Shown one piece after another: positions 28,264 through 38,070 of a DNA stretch of 64,000 nt. The number at the start of each line of letters is the position of its first letter. Position 1 is the stretch's first letter. Under the pieces are notes generated by a model, which saw nothing but the letters and a program-made list of their open reading frames with translations, was not told the DNA's origin and made no database searches. This DNA comes from Bin80 sp965220935 (GTDB lineage Bacteria > Bacteroidota > Rhodothermia > Rhodothermales > Bin80): contig OZ244857.1 in the NCBI GenBank assembly GCA_965220935.1, forward strand, positions 3,472,001 through 3,536,000, in the 5' to 3' direction. A program made the position numbers and the translations under genes.

Positions 28264-29439
28264 TCATTGAGGTGCGTTCTTGCCTGATTCCGTTTTGGCC
28301 GATTGAAGTCTTTCTTGCGCCCGATTAAGCTCCGAATTCATCCAATCATGCATAGATGGAATGGGGATAGAATATAACAGACCATCTTTTGAGATCACTC
28401 CCTTGTTCAAAAATTGCTGGAATAATTTTTCGGCTTGCTTCGGACCATATTTATTGTTTAGTGGACCCCATACATGTTCTTTATTGAACGGCATACCTAA
28501 GTCAATATCTGAAATCGCCTCGGCAAGACAAATAATCTGATCTCCATCAAACTTTGACAACCTCTGCTGATAGTATGTCTTTCGTCCTACATGACCGGCT
28601 TTAAGCGCGGCACTCAGCCCATCAGAAGTCATCAATCCAGCATTTGCTTTGAGTTGCTCAGCAGCATGGTATGAATAAGAGTGAATATGTCGCGGCCAAC
28701 AATGAGTTTCTCTGGTGATCGCCGTGATCCAGGCCGAAGGATCTGCCTTGGCTCCGCCCTCCTTAACAAGCCAATCCTTAATTACAGCACGCTCAGACTC
28801 TTTGCTCAATGCCGCTAATTCTACAAAACAACCCTCTGCAAATCTTGATATTTTTAATGACTCAAAGGCATTTGATGTCGTATTGAGCCCCGCCGCCAGT
28901 AGAACGACTGGCCGTTTTAATGTACCATTATGGATCGCTTCAAGCACCTCTATTGCCGTTGATTCAAAGTCAGACGGAGGTACATTTTTGTCCCCGAGTG
29001 CATGCGCTTCGTCCAAAATAAGCAATAACGGGGTGTTCTTTGCCTTGAGTACTTTCTTAACGGTAGGATCAGGGCGAGCACTCCTAAATACCAATCCCAG
29101 AATATTTTTTAATCCTATCTGCGTGGATCTTTCTGCGCCCTGGTATTTGTCACCGTGACCAAGGCAGTCAAGTAAATTATTCGGATCCCAGAGAGCACCT
29201 ATTCCAATATTGACGGCCTCCCACCTGTGCGCAATCGCTCGCTTTTTGCATTCGGCAAGCAAGGCCGTCTTACCCACACCTGGCGCACCTTGAATCAGAA
29301 AGGTCGTGCCAGTCTTCTTTCGTACATAACCTGTGATACGCTTTTCAAAAACATTCAGTATCTGCTCACGCCCATGAAAATATTTGGTAGGACCGCGGTC
29401 AAATGCTGGTGTGCCTGATGGATATTGAGTGTCTGCCAT
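28264..29439 (-). CDS. AAA/STAND-like ATPase, copy 1 of a local family
   Basis: 391-residue ATPase starting at MADTQYPS (ATG 29439; the longer frame to 29493 is less likely). Family signatures are RGPTKYFHGREQIL at the N-terminus, Walker A QGAPGVGKTALL, Walker B LLLILDEAHAL, a sensor strand VVLLAAGLNTT, and a C-terminal winged-helix region ending LYSIPIPSMHDW. It is clearly paralogous to the gene at 50032-51156. The fold is like Orc1/Cdc6 or MalT-type ATPases. It lies 12 bases from the ISL3 end and has no obvious partner gene. Function unknown. Confidence 0.7.
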   Translation of the reverse strand: MADTQYPSGTPAFDRGPTKYFHGREQILNVFEKRITGYVRKKTGTTFLIQGAPGVGKTALLAECKKRAIAHRWEAVNIGIGALWDPNNLLDCLGHGDKYQGAERSTQIGLKNILGLVFRSARPDPTVKKVLKAKNTPLLLILDEAHALGDKNVPPSDFESTAIEVLEAIHNGTLKRPVVLLAAGLNTTSNAFESLKISRFAEGCFVELAALSKESERAVIKDWLVKEGGAKADPSAWITAITRETHCWPRHIHSYSYHAAEQLKANAGLMTSDGLSAALKAGHVGRKTYYQQRLSKFDGDQIICLAEAISDIDLGMPFNKEHVWGPLNNKYGPKQAEKLFQQFLNKGVISKDGLLYSIPIPSMHDWMNSELNRAQERLQSAKTESGKNAPQ

Positions 29440-29627
29440 GACAACAATTTCTGTTGATGTATTGGACAAGTAAAGCCTACATTGGTTCCACATGAAGGGA
29501 GTCGGAAGCGATTATATAATTGATTTTCGTATCTTCAAAAAGCCAGATGAATGATGATCCCTACTTGACAACTAGCGCCATAGGTACATGGTATTAAGGG
29601 TCACCATCCTGCATTGATGTCAGATAA

Positions 29628-30224
29628 ATGACGAATCTTCGCGAATTCTTTTTGTCCTTAGCTGATCGTGTTGATCAGATCTCAGATTTTCTTGGAAAAA
29701 TGATCTGGTATTTGTCGTTACTGATGGTCGTTGCAGGGGCCTATAATGCGATTGTTCGATCGCTGTCGGGATGGGCTCATCTTGATCCAGCAGTATCTAA
29801 TACGTTTCAAAAAGGATTGCACTGGATTGGAGAAATCGCTCGACAAGGAAGCTCAAATACATTCATTGAGATTCAGTGGTATCTCTTTAGCATCATATTC
29901 CTTATTGGGGCTGCCTATGCATTGAAGGCTGATGCGCATGTTCGAGTGGATATACTCTATAACCGCCTACCTGTGTCAACAAAGGCATGGATTAATCTCC
30001 TAGGTACTTTGGTTTTCCTTCTACCATTTTGCGGTTTGATGCTATGGACATCATGGCCTGTCGTTATTGATTCATGGATCCGATTGGAAGGATCACCTGA
30101 TCCAGGAGGATTGCCTAGATACCCCTTGCTCACCATGATCCCCCTTGCATTCATTCTCCTGATGGTGCAAGGGCTAGCCTGTGCGGCTCGCGAATTTCTA
30201 AACCTCTACAATGCCAGGACTTGA
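29628..30224 (+). CDS. dctQ: TRAP transporter small permease (DctQ)
   Basis: 198-residue membrane protein with four predicted helices and the DctQ core motif ALKADAHVRVDILYNRLP near residues 103-120. It forms the small membrane subunit of a sodium-driven TRAP importer with the dctM product. The dctM start overlaps its end by 14 bases. Substrate is unknown, most likely an organic acid or amino acid derivative. Confidence 0.9.
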   Translation: MTNLREFFLSLADRVDQISDFLGKMIWYLSLLMVVAGAYNAIVRSLSGWAHLDPAVSNTFQKGLHWIGEIARQGSSNTFIEIQWYLFSIIFLIGAAYALKADAHVRVDILYNRLPVSTKAWINLLGTLVFLLPFCGLMLWTSWPVVIDSWIRLEGSPDPGGLPRYPLLTMIPLAFILLMVQGLACAAREFLNLYNART

Positions 30225-31560
30225 ATGGCTCGCGCCGCTTATGTTTGCGGTGGCATTGATTCTCATTTTTTCAGGATATCCAGTCGCTTTTTCTCTCGGA
30301 GGGACTTCGCTCATTTTTGCACTTATCGGTGTAGCTACTGGCTACTTTGATGCACGCCTCATGCTCGCATTGCCAGACCGGCTATTCGGTATTATGTCAA
30401 ACTACACGCTACTCGCGATTCCATTTTTTATTTTCATGGGAGCCATGCTTGAAAAAAGCCACCTTGCCCGAGACCTTCTTCACACGATCGGACTTCTTTT
30501 TGGTCCAATGCGAGGAGGACTCGCACTGGCCGTGATTTTTGTTGGCGTGCTCCTTGCAGCGGCAACGGGCATCGTTGGCGCCAGCGTGGTGGCCATGGGG
30601 ATGATTTCGCTTCCCGTGATGCTCAACAATGGTTATTCAAAAGAATTATCTGCAGGTGTAATTACAGCGACAGGAACTCTCGGACAAATTATTCCGCCAA
30701 GCATCGTTCTAGTTGTCCTTGCCGATCAACTCGGCGTATCGGTGGGCGATCTCTTTGTTGGAGCCCTTGTTCCTGGCATTCTCCTTGCCGTGTTGTATGG
30801 CTTGTATGCATCGGGAATGGCCATCTTTCAACCATCTGCAGCTCCAGCAATTCCTCGGGAGGCCCGATATGTGAAGCACGGCGAACTTCTTCGCAAAGTC
30901 TTATTTGTGATGCTTCCTCCGCTACTACTGATCTTCGTAGTATTGGGGAGTATTTTTACGGGTGTCGCTACCCCCACAGAATCAGGCGCCTTAGGCGCTG
31001 TGGGTGCCATAGGCTTAGCAAAACTCAATGGCCGTCTCACCAAAAAAGCTCTAAAACAAACCATGGAAGAGACCACAAATCTCACATCCATGGTGATGAT
31101 GCTTCTTATCGCCTCCACAGCATTCGCATTGGTGTTTCGAGGGCTTGATGGAGGACTATGGATTGAAGATCTTCTAATCAACCTTCCTGGCGGTGTCATC
31201 GGCTTTCTAATTATTGCGAATCTATCCATCTTTATTTTGGGGTTTTTTATTGATTTTTTTGAAATTGCATTTATCATCCTCCCCCTGATGGTTCTGCCAG
31301 CTGCTCACCTTCTTGCCCCGATGCTGGGTGTTCCAGAGAGTACCGCTCTGGTCTGGTTCGGGGTCATGGTTGGCATGAATTTACAGACTTCTTTTCTGAC
31401 CCCACCGTTTGGATTTGCACTGTTTTATCTAAGAGGCGTGGCTCCGCCAGAGATTTCAACCGCATCCATCTATCGCGGTGTCATTCCATTTATTGGTATC
31501 CAATTAATCGGCCTTGCTCTATTGGTCCTGCTTCCTGAACTCGTGCTGTGGGCACTCTAA
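30211..31560 (+). CDS. dctM: TRAP transporter large permease (DctM)
   Basis: 449-residue polytopic permease with DctM features: FSGYPVAFSLGGTSLIFALIG near the start, MSNYTLLAIPFFIFMGAMLE, and the conserved GILGQIIPPSIVLV-like segment (TATGTLGQIIPPSIVLVVLA). It carries out the Na+-coupled translocation step. It is translationally coupled to dctQ. The matching binding protein gene is convergent, 4 bases beyond the stop, instead of in the same operon. Confidence 0.92.
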   Translation: MPGLEWLAPLMFAVALILIFSGYPVAFSLGGTSLIFALIGVATGYFDARLMLALPDRLFGIMSNYTLLAIPFFIFMGAMLEKSHLARDLLHTIGLLFGPMRGGLALAVIFVGVLLAAATGIVGASVVAMGMISLPVMLNNGYSKELSAGVITATGTLGQIIPPSIVLVVLADQLGVSVGDLFVGALVPGILLAVLYGLYASGMAIFQPSAAPAIPREARYVKHGELLRKVLFVMLPPLLLIFVVLGSIFTGVATPTESGALGAVGAIGLAKLNGRLTKKALKQTMEETTNLTSMVMMLLIASTAFALVFRGLDGGLWIEDLLINLPGGVIGFLIIANLSIFILGFFIDFFEIAFIILPLMVLPAAHLLAPMLGVPESTALVWFGVMVGMNLQTSFLTPPFGFALFYLRGVAPPEISTASIYRGVIPFIGIQLIGLALLVLLPELVLWAL

Positions 31561-31564
31561 TTGA

Positions 31565-32683
31565 TCAAGACGCTGATTTTCTGCGGCGATTCATGTAGGA
31601 AAGCATTGCATATTCCGCTGTATGAATCCACTCATCAGAGTCACGCCTCCATGCGAGAAAAGAATCGTAAACACGAGCGAAAACAGGATCTGTACGACCA
31701 TTCTCCAAAAGCTCTTGGGAGACAGTGTAGGCTGCATTGAGCACATCTTCTGGAAATGCACGCAACTCAATGTTTGTGTCACTGAGGATTCGTTGAAGTG
31801 CGGGAGGATTGAGCGCATCATATCTAGTCATCATATACAAATTCGCTTCTGCCATGGCGACCTCTAAAGCCGCCTGATACGACGCAGGAAGTTCTTGCAT
31901 TGCACGCTGGTTGACAAAAAATGAAAGGTTTGCAGATGGCTCCCACCATCCTGGGTAATAATAATAGCGTGCAACTTGATTAAAGCCGAGCTTTTCATCA
32001 TCATAGGGGCCGACCCACTCCGCTGCATCAATCGCGCCGCGATCTAAGGCAGGATAAATCTCTCCACCAGGGATCTGCTGTACAGAGACCCCTAACTGAT
32101 CCATCACGCGCCCACCCAACCCTGGAATTCGCATGGAGAGCCCGTTCAGATCCATGAGGCTATTGATTTCGCGATTAAACCAGCCTCCCATTTGTGTGCC
32201 CGTATTACCTCCTGGGTAATTGAGTACCTCGTAATCGGCAAATAATTCCCGCAGAACTGCTTGCCCACCCCCTTGGTACACCCAACTATTATACTGACGC
32301 GCCGTCAATCCGAATGGAATGGTTGTCTCAAAGGCAAAGGCCAGATTCTTGCCAATATAGTAATAGCCCGCTGAATGACCCATCTCAACAGTACCTTTTT
32401 GCACCGAGTCCAGCACTTCAAATGCGGGAACTATCTCCCCAGCTGGGTACACGCGAATCGTAAATCGGCCGTCGGTCAGCTGGCTCACTCGTTGACTCAT
32501 GACTTCAGCCGCCCCGTAAATCGTATCTAGCGAACGGGCAAAGCTTGAGGCGAGCGTCCATCGAAGGATTGGAGAAGTAGTCTGAACAGAGGGAGACTCT
32601 GCAGTTTGAGATCTACAGCCTGCTAAGACGGTTCCAGCGGCCGCCCCAGCCGCGGCTTTTCTGATAAAGTGTCGTCGTTTCAT
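31565..32683 (-). CDS. dctP: TRAP transporter substrate-binding protein (DctP), Tat-type lipoprotein signal
   Basis: 372-residue periplasmic binding protein. The N-terminus MKRRHFIRKAAAGAAAGTVL is Tat-like (RRHFIRK) and is followed by LAGC, a lipobox, so it is probably an exported lipoprotein. The mature part has DctP features (GTVEMGHSAGYYY, MDLNGLSMRIPGLGG with the conserved substrate-binding Arg, ALDRGAIDAAEWVGP). It is convergent with dctQM and 2 bases downstream of the SDR gene, with which it shares a transcript. Confidence 0.9.
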   Translation of the reverse strand: MKRRHFIRKAAAGAAAGTVLAGCRSQTAESPSVQTTSPILRWTLASSFARSLDTIYGAAEVMSQRVSQLTDGRFTIRVYPAGEIVPAFEVLDSVQKGTVEMGHSAGYYYIGKNLAFAFETTIPFGLTARQYNSWVYQGGGQAVLRELFADYEVLNYPGGNTGTQMGGWFNREINSLMDLNGLSMRIPGLGGRVMDQLGVSVQQIPGGEIYPALDRGAIDAAEWVGPYDDEKLGFNQVARYYYYPGWWEPSANLSFFVNQRAMQELPASYQAALEVAMAEANLYMMTRYDALNPPALQRILSDTNIELRAFPEDVLNAAYTVSQELLENGRTDPVFARVYDSFLAWRRDSDEWIHTAEYAMLSYMNRRRKSAS

Positions 32684-32685
32684 TG

Positions 32686-33393
32686 TTATCCACGAGGTCT
32701 TAAAGGACGCATAACCACCTCAGAGATCAAATAATTATCGGGGGCTTGTAATACATGAATGACGGTATCCGCAATATCTTGGGCATGCATCGGATTTGGT
32801 GCGCCCGTAGAACCAGCAACACTTGCAAACTCAGTTTCAACACTACCTGGACAGATACACGACACCTTGATGCCATCGCCTCGAAGTTCTTTCATCGTTG
32901 CTTCACTGAATCCGCGAAGACCAAATTTTGTTGCATTATAAGCACTGAGATTTGGATTTCCGACAAGGCCTGCAACCGAAGCTATATTAACAATATGCCC
33001 ACCAAACCCTGTTTGTTGATTTTGATCTTTCATGAGTGGAACCGCATATCGCGTACAAAGATACACACCTGTGAGGTTAGTCTCTATCTGGACATTCCAG
33101 TCCTGCATGGTTTGGGCATCCACAGCTGCAAACCGCCCAAGGCCTGCATTGTTGATTAGGATATCTAGTTGATTGATTTTGAAGAACGCATCTTTGACTG
33201 ACGCCTCATGTGTAACATCACATTCAACTGGAATGAATTCTGCGCCAATCTTAGATTGAAGTGATTTCATGCGGTCTATCCTCCGTGCAAACCCATAGAC
33301 GGTCACACCAAAGCGCACTAATTTCCGAGAGAACTCACGGCCAAGTCCGCTACTTGCTCCAGTGGCGATCGCCACTCTGTTATGTAAATTCAT
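32686..33393 (-). CDS. Short-chain dehydrogenase/reductase
   Basis: About 235 residues from ATG 33393 (frames reaching 33474 would overlap the divergent gene's leader). It is a classical SDR, with the nucleotide-binding motif TGASSGLGREF, NNAG (LINNAGLGRF), the catalytic Ser in NIASVAG, YNATK (Tyr and Lys) and ICPGSVETEF. The substrate is unknown. Co-transcription with dctP suggests it could act on the imported compound (inference). Confidence 0.88.
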   Translation of the reverse strand: MNLHNRVAIATGASSGLGREFSRKLVRFGVTVYGFARRIDRMKSLQSKIGAEFIPVECDVTHEASVKDAFFKINQLDILINNAGLGRFAAVDAQTMQDWNVQIETNLTGVYLCTRYAVPLMKDQNQQTGFGGHIVNIASVAGLVGNPNLSAYNATKFGLRGFSEATMKELRGDGIKVSCICPGSVETEFASVAGSTGAPNPMHAQDIADTVIHVLQAPDNYLISEVVMRPLRPRG

Positions 33394-33454
33394 TATTGTA
33401 GAGTTTATATTTAACATTGAACCCTGCCTTGATCTACCTGTTCGCCTATTGCTC

Positions 33455-34654
33455 ATGAATAAAGACTTTACCAATCACTTAGCTTGGACCAGTGATCATC
33501 CTCTGGGTCTTGAGGTAACTTGGGCAGAAGGGCCTTTTCTACATTTAAAGAGCGGACGCAAACTGATTGACCTAATTAGCGGCATTGCCGTCTCATCCAT
33601 TGGTCATCGACATCCAGATGTACTACTTGCCATTCAACATCAACTTGACTCTCACCTACATGTCATGGTCTATGGGGAGTTCATTCAGGTGCCTCAAGTA
33701 GAGCTTGCAAAGCGTCTTACCGATGTTCTACCACCTTCGCTAGACTGTGTATATTTCACAATGTCTGGGACAGAAGCCAATGAAGGAGCACTAAAACTGG
33801 CTAAAAAATATACTGGGCGGACCCGAATGGTCGCCTTTGAACGGTCTTATCATGGCGATACTCATGGGTCCTTGAGTGTGACCGGAAGGAGTATTTATCA
33901 GGACCCTTTTCAGCCCCTACTACCAGATGTTTCCTTTCTAAGGTATGGGGACTTTGAAGATCTTTCTCAGATAGACAACCAAGTCGCGTGCGTCATTGCC
34001 GAACCGATTCAGGGCGAGGGCGGAATGCGAGTTCCCCCACCGAAATGGTTTGCCGCACTACGTGAGAGGTGCACGGATACTGGAGCGCTTTTGATTCTTG
34101 ATGAAATTCAGACTGGATTTGGGCGCACGGGCAATCTTTTTGCATTTGAGTACGAAGGGATCGTTCCAGATATTCTCACCTTAGCTAAGGCCATGGGAGG
34201 CGGAATGCCCATTGGCGCTTTTGTCTCTAGCAAAAAGATTTTAGAATCCTTTCGTCGTGATCCACCGCTGAGTCATGTCACCACATTCGGGGGACATCCT
34301 GTATCCTGCGTAGCAGCGCACGCTGCACTGAGAGTTTTAATTGACGAGCGCCTATCGGAACAGGCATCTGTATTGGGTAATCATATACGATCAAATCTGG
34401 AGCACCATTTGATCAGCGACTTACGGGGGAGGGGCGCAATGTTAGGGATTGAGCTTCCAACTCCACTGATTGCTCAGAGAGTTGTACAATCCTGCTTAGA
34501 CCAAGGCGTTCTCCTGGGATGGACACTACATTCTGGGACAATTATTCGAGTTGCGCCTCCACTCAATATTCCCATCCAAATCTTGCAGGAGGCGTTGGAA
34601 ATGATCTCCAATGCACTGGATGAAGCCAATCGCAATGATAATACTCAGGATTGA
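33455..34654 (+). CDS. Class III (acetylornithine/ornithine/GABA-type) aminotransferase
   Basis: About 399 residues from ATG 33455 (MNKDFTNHLAW). PLP-dependent aminotransferase motifs are present: SGTEANEGALKLA, SYHGDTHGS, LILDEIQTGFGRTG and the PLP-lysine region TLAKAMGGGMPIGA. ArgD/Orn-type enzymes share these, so the amine donor cannot be fixed from sequence. It is divergent from the SDR/dctP operon with 61 bases between starts, which suggests a shared regulatory region and a joint catabolic role (inference). Confidence 0.88.
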   Translation: MNKDFTNHLAWTSDHPLGLEVTWAEGPFLHLKSGRKLIDLISGIAVSSIGHRHPDVLLAIQHQLDSHLHVMVYGEFIQVPQVELAKRLTDVLPPSLDCVYFTMSGTEANEGALKLAKKYTGRTRMVAFERSYHGDTHGSLSVTGRSIYQDPFQPLLPDVSFLRYGDFEDLSQIDNQVACVIAEPIQGEGGMRVPPPKWFAALRERCTDTGALLILDEIQTGFGRTGNLFAFEYEGIVPDILTLAKAMGGGMPIGAFVSSKKILESFRRDPPLSHVTTFGGHPVSCVAAHAALRVLIDERLSEQASVLGNHIRSNLEHHLISDLRGRGAMLGIELPTPLIAQRVVQSCLDQGVLLGWTLHSGTIIRVAPPLNIPIQILQEALEMISNALDEANRNDNTQD

Positions 34655-35564
34655 ATAGTCACTGCTGCGCAAGCTTGCAAGGACACTGGTTGGTCGGAAT
34701 AACTACTCCCCTCACTGAGTACAGGCTCCTTGTTTCGTAGGCGAACGCTAACTCGATTATCGCCAGTCTTACTCAAGCCTCCACAAGTAGCAACGGATAG
34801 CCTTCCGTCGGATAACTCACATTCACCAATATTGAAAATTTCTAAATAACTGCCTTTACCCATGCACTGAAGTACGGCGTATTTGACAAGCAGTATTGGG
34901 GTCAAGTAACTCCATCATTATAGAGTATCCCTGCGGATGTGAAAAATGAATCGTTTGCATTGTGGACCTGAAGAATTTTCATCTGTATTCTCGGCTCCGT
35001 AACGCCCAGGCACAGATCTCACTTCTTCATCCAGAATTAAACACTCGGCAGAATTTTGGAGACAAAATACTCCGCCAACATTCAGGCATCCCGCTAATCT
35101 GTTTTGATTTGATCTCCCGTATGCATAGAATGGAACGGGGTTGAAACTTCCATCTGCGGGCTGGCAGATATATGGGCATATAACCTTACACTATGGCCAT
35201 CATTATACAAAGTACAGTCAATAAATGTGTATATCTGAAGTTAAACTCTACCAGTCACAATGAAATCATCTAAAGTTTACCTCACTTTGAAACAAGTCCG
35301 AATGGAACCGGGCAATGATGACGCTTCCACGCCCCGTTTCGTTATTGATTCATAGAGAATTGTAACGCAAAAGTATACCTCATAACAACGACGAAAGTAT
35401 CCGTACTTTGAACTATTTGACTTGACAAATCGAGCGAGGCTTCTCGGCTTGAGAGTTGAAAACTCCCGCTCGTCATGGATGCATGATAGACACAGTCTGA
35501 TTGGTGCCCGATGAACGTCAAGCCAACATGTAACTAATCTGAACAGTAGAAAGCTAGATGTCAT
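34645..35564 (-). pseudogene. Degenerate IS110-family transposase relic
   Basis: Pieces on the minus strand match an IS110 transposase in order. They are an N-terminus at ~35564-35310 (LDVHRAPIRLCLS, KPRSLARFV, SSKYGYFRRCYE), a middle piece near 34970-35010 (LILDEEVRSVPG) and a C-terminal tail at ~34840-34760 (IGECELSDG, GGLSKTGDNRV, compared with the usual GGITKTGNxRV). It resembles the truncated copy at 39559 and is full of stops and indels. This accounts for most of the ~1.1 kb without a gene between the aminotransferase and the DUF4062 gene. Confidence 0.6.
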
Positions 35565-35775
35565 TAGATTTGATGGTTACGACAGATAAAGCTGCTCTGG
35601 GAAATCTTCCAATTTTATTATATCCTCCGACAGCATAACTAACTAGTCCTATGATCTGCAAAAGGAAACCTGATTTCAAGCCTGTTAATTGGCCAGTAGA
35701 TTAGTTAAATTCTCTTTGCATACATTATCTTGACACCATTTAAACGGGAAGATCTACAAGATTTTGGTTTAATTC

Positions 35776-37776
35776 ATGTATCCAATTCGGATATTTATCA
35801 GCAGTGTTCAGAGTGAGTTTTTGCGAGAACGGAAATTGCTCCGAAACTATATTCGGGATGATGTGATGATGCGGCGATTCTTCAATGTGTTTTTATTTGA
35901 AGATGCACCAGCTTTGGATCAAAGACCAGACCAACTATATATAGATGAAGTTGAGCGATCTGACATTTATATCGGACTGTTTGGTAGTGAGTACGGTAAC
36001 GAAGGCGATGAGGGGGTATCGCCAACCGAGCGAGAGTTTGATCATGCAACTGCCACAGGTGCGTACCGCATGGTATTCCTTAAAGATATGGATGAGCATC
36101 TTCGACAACCAAAGATGCAAGCACTTATCAACAGGGCACAGTCCGATCTGGTCAGAAAGCGATTTAAGACATCAGAAGAACTGATTAACATAGTATATGT
36201 AGCGCTTGTAGAATATTTGGCTTTCAATGAGATAATTCGTGACATATCATTTGACGCAGCGTACTGTATGAAGGCTACTTTAGATGATCTTGACTATGAT
36301 CGGATGCCCCGATTCATTCGTACGGCACGTCGAGTTAGGCAGTTTCCGCTTGCTGAAGATGCATTACCAGAGGAATTGTTAGAGCATTTGGATTTGCTGA
36401 ATGATGGTCGACCAACGAACGCTGCAGTGTTACTGTTTGGTAAAGTGCCACAAAAGTTTTTGATCGCTTCAGAAATCAAGTGTGCACACTTCCATGGAAC
36501 AGAGGTTGAGAAGCCAATTCCTTCTCATCAAGTTTACAAGGGAACCGTATTTGACTTGGTTGATCAAGCGGTGGATTTTGTTCTCAGCAAGATTGATCGT
36601 TCTATTGGAACACGGGCAGAATCACCACGTGCGGTTCGAACATATGAGATTCCAAAAGAAGTTGTGATTGAGGCAATTGTCAACGCGGTGGCTCATCGTG
36701 ATTACACAGACAACAGTAGCATTCAGATCATGCTGTTTCAGGACAGACTGGAGGTGTGGAATTCTGGAAAACTTCCACCTGAACTCACTTTGGAGAAATT
36801 GCGTATCCCCCACCGTTCTGTACCGAAGAACCCGTTGTTGGCTAAATCTATGTATTTGGTTGAGTACATTGAAAACATGGGAACAGGTACAATAGACATG
36901 ATCAAACGTTGCACTGAGGCCGGATTGCCAGAGCCGAAGTTCTCGGTTGATGATGGCTTCGTCACTACCATATCACGATCCCGTACGCGTAACTATACTG
37001 TGGTCGCATATTGTGGGCAAGAACCTGTGCTTGATGTTGACATTTTGGTACTGTTTCCTAATGGCACATGGAAGCGATCTAAAACTGGCCAACATGGTGA
37101 AGCACGTATTGAATTACATTCAGTCTATTTGCCTATGACGGTATTTGCGGCAGCCGAGGGCTTCTCGGCCTGTGCAGAGTATGGCTGGAGGCCTGAGGAG
37201 CGAAAGCTTAAGCTACAACTTAGTCCATTAAGTCATGGTGGCGCAGTTATTTTCCCAGAGGGAACAGGCTATGTTCCTGGTCTTGAAGGAGTGTTAAATC
37301 TTGGACTTGACCCAGATGGGAAAGCCTATCTCAATACTTCCCATATCGCGATAAACCACGAACAGATACAACCAATATTGTTTGATTATGGTGAGGAGTT
37401 AAATCTTACGGATAGCGTTGGTTCCGAAGTTCAAGTTTGCATTGTTGACATGGTGGCGCGGTCGGCATTGTTGGAGTATCGTATATCAGAGTCACAGCAA
37501 GAGTCACAGCAAGAGTCACAGCAAGAGTCACAGCAAGAGTCACTGGAACTGAGGGTTCTTAGCCTTCTGGCAGATGGATCCCTATCAAGAAAAGAATTGT
37601 CGAAAAATTTAGGGCAAAAGAGAGTGTCCGGTCAACTCAATAAGGTGATTTCTTTGCTACTGAAAAAGGGGAAAGTTGCATACACATTACCCGAAAAACC
37701 TCAAAGTAGATTACAAAAATATCGTCTTACAGATGAAGGCATATCTACAATTTCAGGCTCTAAAACTCATGAGTGA
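35776..37776 (+). CDS. DUF4062 plus RecG-like HATPase regulator with winged helix and SQQE repeats
   Basis: 666 residues. The N-terminal DUF4062 domain (RIFISSVQSEFLRERKLLR, ERSDIYIGLFGSEYG) is often found in signalling or defence proteins. It is followed by an AlbA-like/ATP-binding region (NDGRPTNAAVLLFG) and an HATPase_c-type segment (VIEAIVNAVAHRDYT, DRLEVWNSGKLPPELT, NMGTGTIDMIKRC). A novel beta-rich region (~410-560) precedes a (ESQQ)4.5 linker and a C-terminal winged helix (GSLSRKELSKNLGQKRVSGQLNKV). It is probably a DNA-binding signal sensor. It stands alone between mobile-element relics, and its role is unknown. Confidence 0.75.
   Translation: MYPIRIFISSVQSEFLRERKLLRNYIRDDVMMRRFFNVFLFEDAPALDQRPDQLYIDEVERSDIYIGLFGSEYGNEGDEGVSPTEREFDHATATGAYRMVFLKDMDEHLRQPKMQALINRAQSDLVRKRFKTSEELINIVYVALVEYLAFNEIIRDISFDAAYCMKATLDDLDYDRMPRFIRTARRVRQFPLAEDALPEELLEHLDLLNDGRPTNAAVLLFGKVPQKFLIASEIKCAHFHGTEVEKPIPSHQVYKGTVFDLVDQAVDFVLSKIDRSIGTRAESPRAVRTYEIPKEVVIEAIVNAVAHRDYTDNSSIQIMLFQDRLEVWNSGKLPPELTLEKLRIPHRSVPKNPLLAKSMYLVEYIENMGTGTIDMIKRCTEAGLPEPKFSVDDGFVTTISRSRTRNYTVVAYCGQEPVLDVDILVLFPNGTWKRSKTGQHGEARIELHSVYLPMTVFAAAEGFSACAEYGWRPEERKLKLQLSPLSHGGAVIFPEGTGYVPGLEGVLNLGLDPDGKAYLNTSHIAINHEQIQPILFDYGEELNLTDSVGSEVQVCIVDMVARSALLEYRISESQQESQQESQQESQQESLELRVLSLLADGSLSRKELSKNLGQKRVSGQLNKVISLLLKKGKVAYTLPEKPQSRLQKYRLTDEGISTISGSKTHE
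37489..37542 (+). repeat. In-frame 12-bp tandem repeat (ESQQ linker)
   Basis: Four and a half exact copies of GAGTCACAGCAA encode ESQQ repeats just before the winged helix of the DUF4062 protein. Copy-number change would lengthen or shorten the linker by 4 residues without breaking the frame. Confidence 0.95.
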
Positions 37777-37899
37777 AGGGAATCTGTATGTTTTTCAATG
37801 AATCCTTTGGCATGCTCCATGCTGCAAAGTCAGCATTACCTTGACTCTTGCTCGGTCAGTTGATTCGGCGAATGGATTTTAGAGTCAAGGGGCGGCGCG

Positions 37900-38070
37900 G
37901 TGCTCTTAGGGTCCTGTGGTACTTCCATCGCTTTGGTTCTCAGTCAGGCTCCCATAAGTTGTTTCCGCCCCCTACCCTCTGAACCGAGCGTGCGATTTTC
38001 CCGCACTCGGCTCTCCAGGTGAATCATACGGTTCGCACTCGGGACACCATGCTTCTTCTTGATGTTTCTA
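37900..38070 (-). mobile_element. Putative group II intron ribozyme fragment
   Basis: On the minus strand, GAGCCGAGTGCGGG, a short loop and GCACGCTCGGTTC (37981-38013) form a stem preceded by a GTATGATTCACCTGGA-type lead and followed by AGAGGGTAGGGGG. This arrangement is familiar from the region just upstream of group II intron reverse transcriptases. No reverse transcriptase frame is present, so this would be a remnant. The remaining sequence from 37777 to 38410 shows no gene. Confidence 0.4.

Noticed and set aside
28264..29439. IstB/TnsC-type transposition ATPase
   Set aside because: No partner transposase beside either intact copy, and the C-terminal winged helix does not suggest IstB.
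37489..37542. CRISPR array
   Set aside because: Contiguous 12-bp repeats without spacers inside a coding frame. No CRISPR array or cas gene was seen anywhere in the window.
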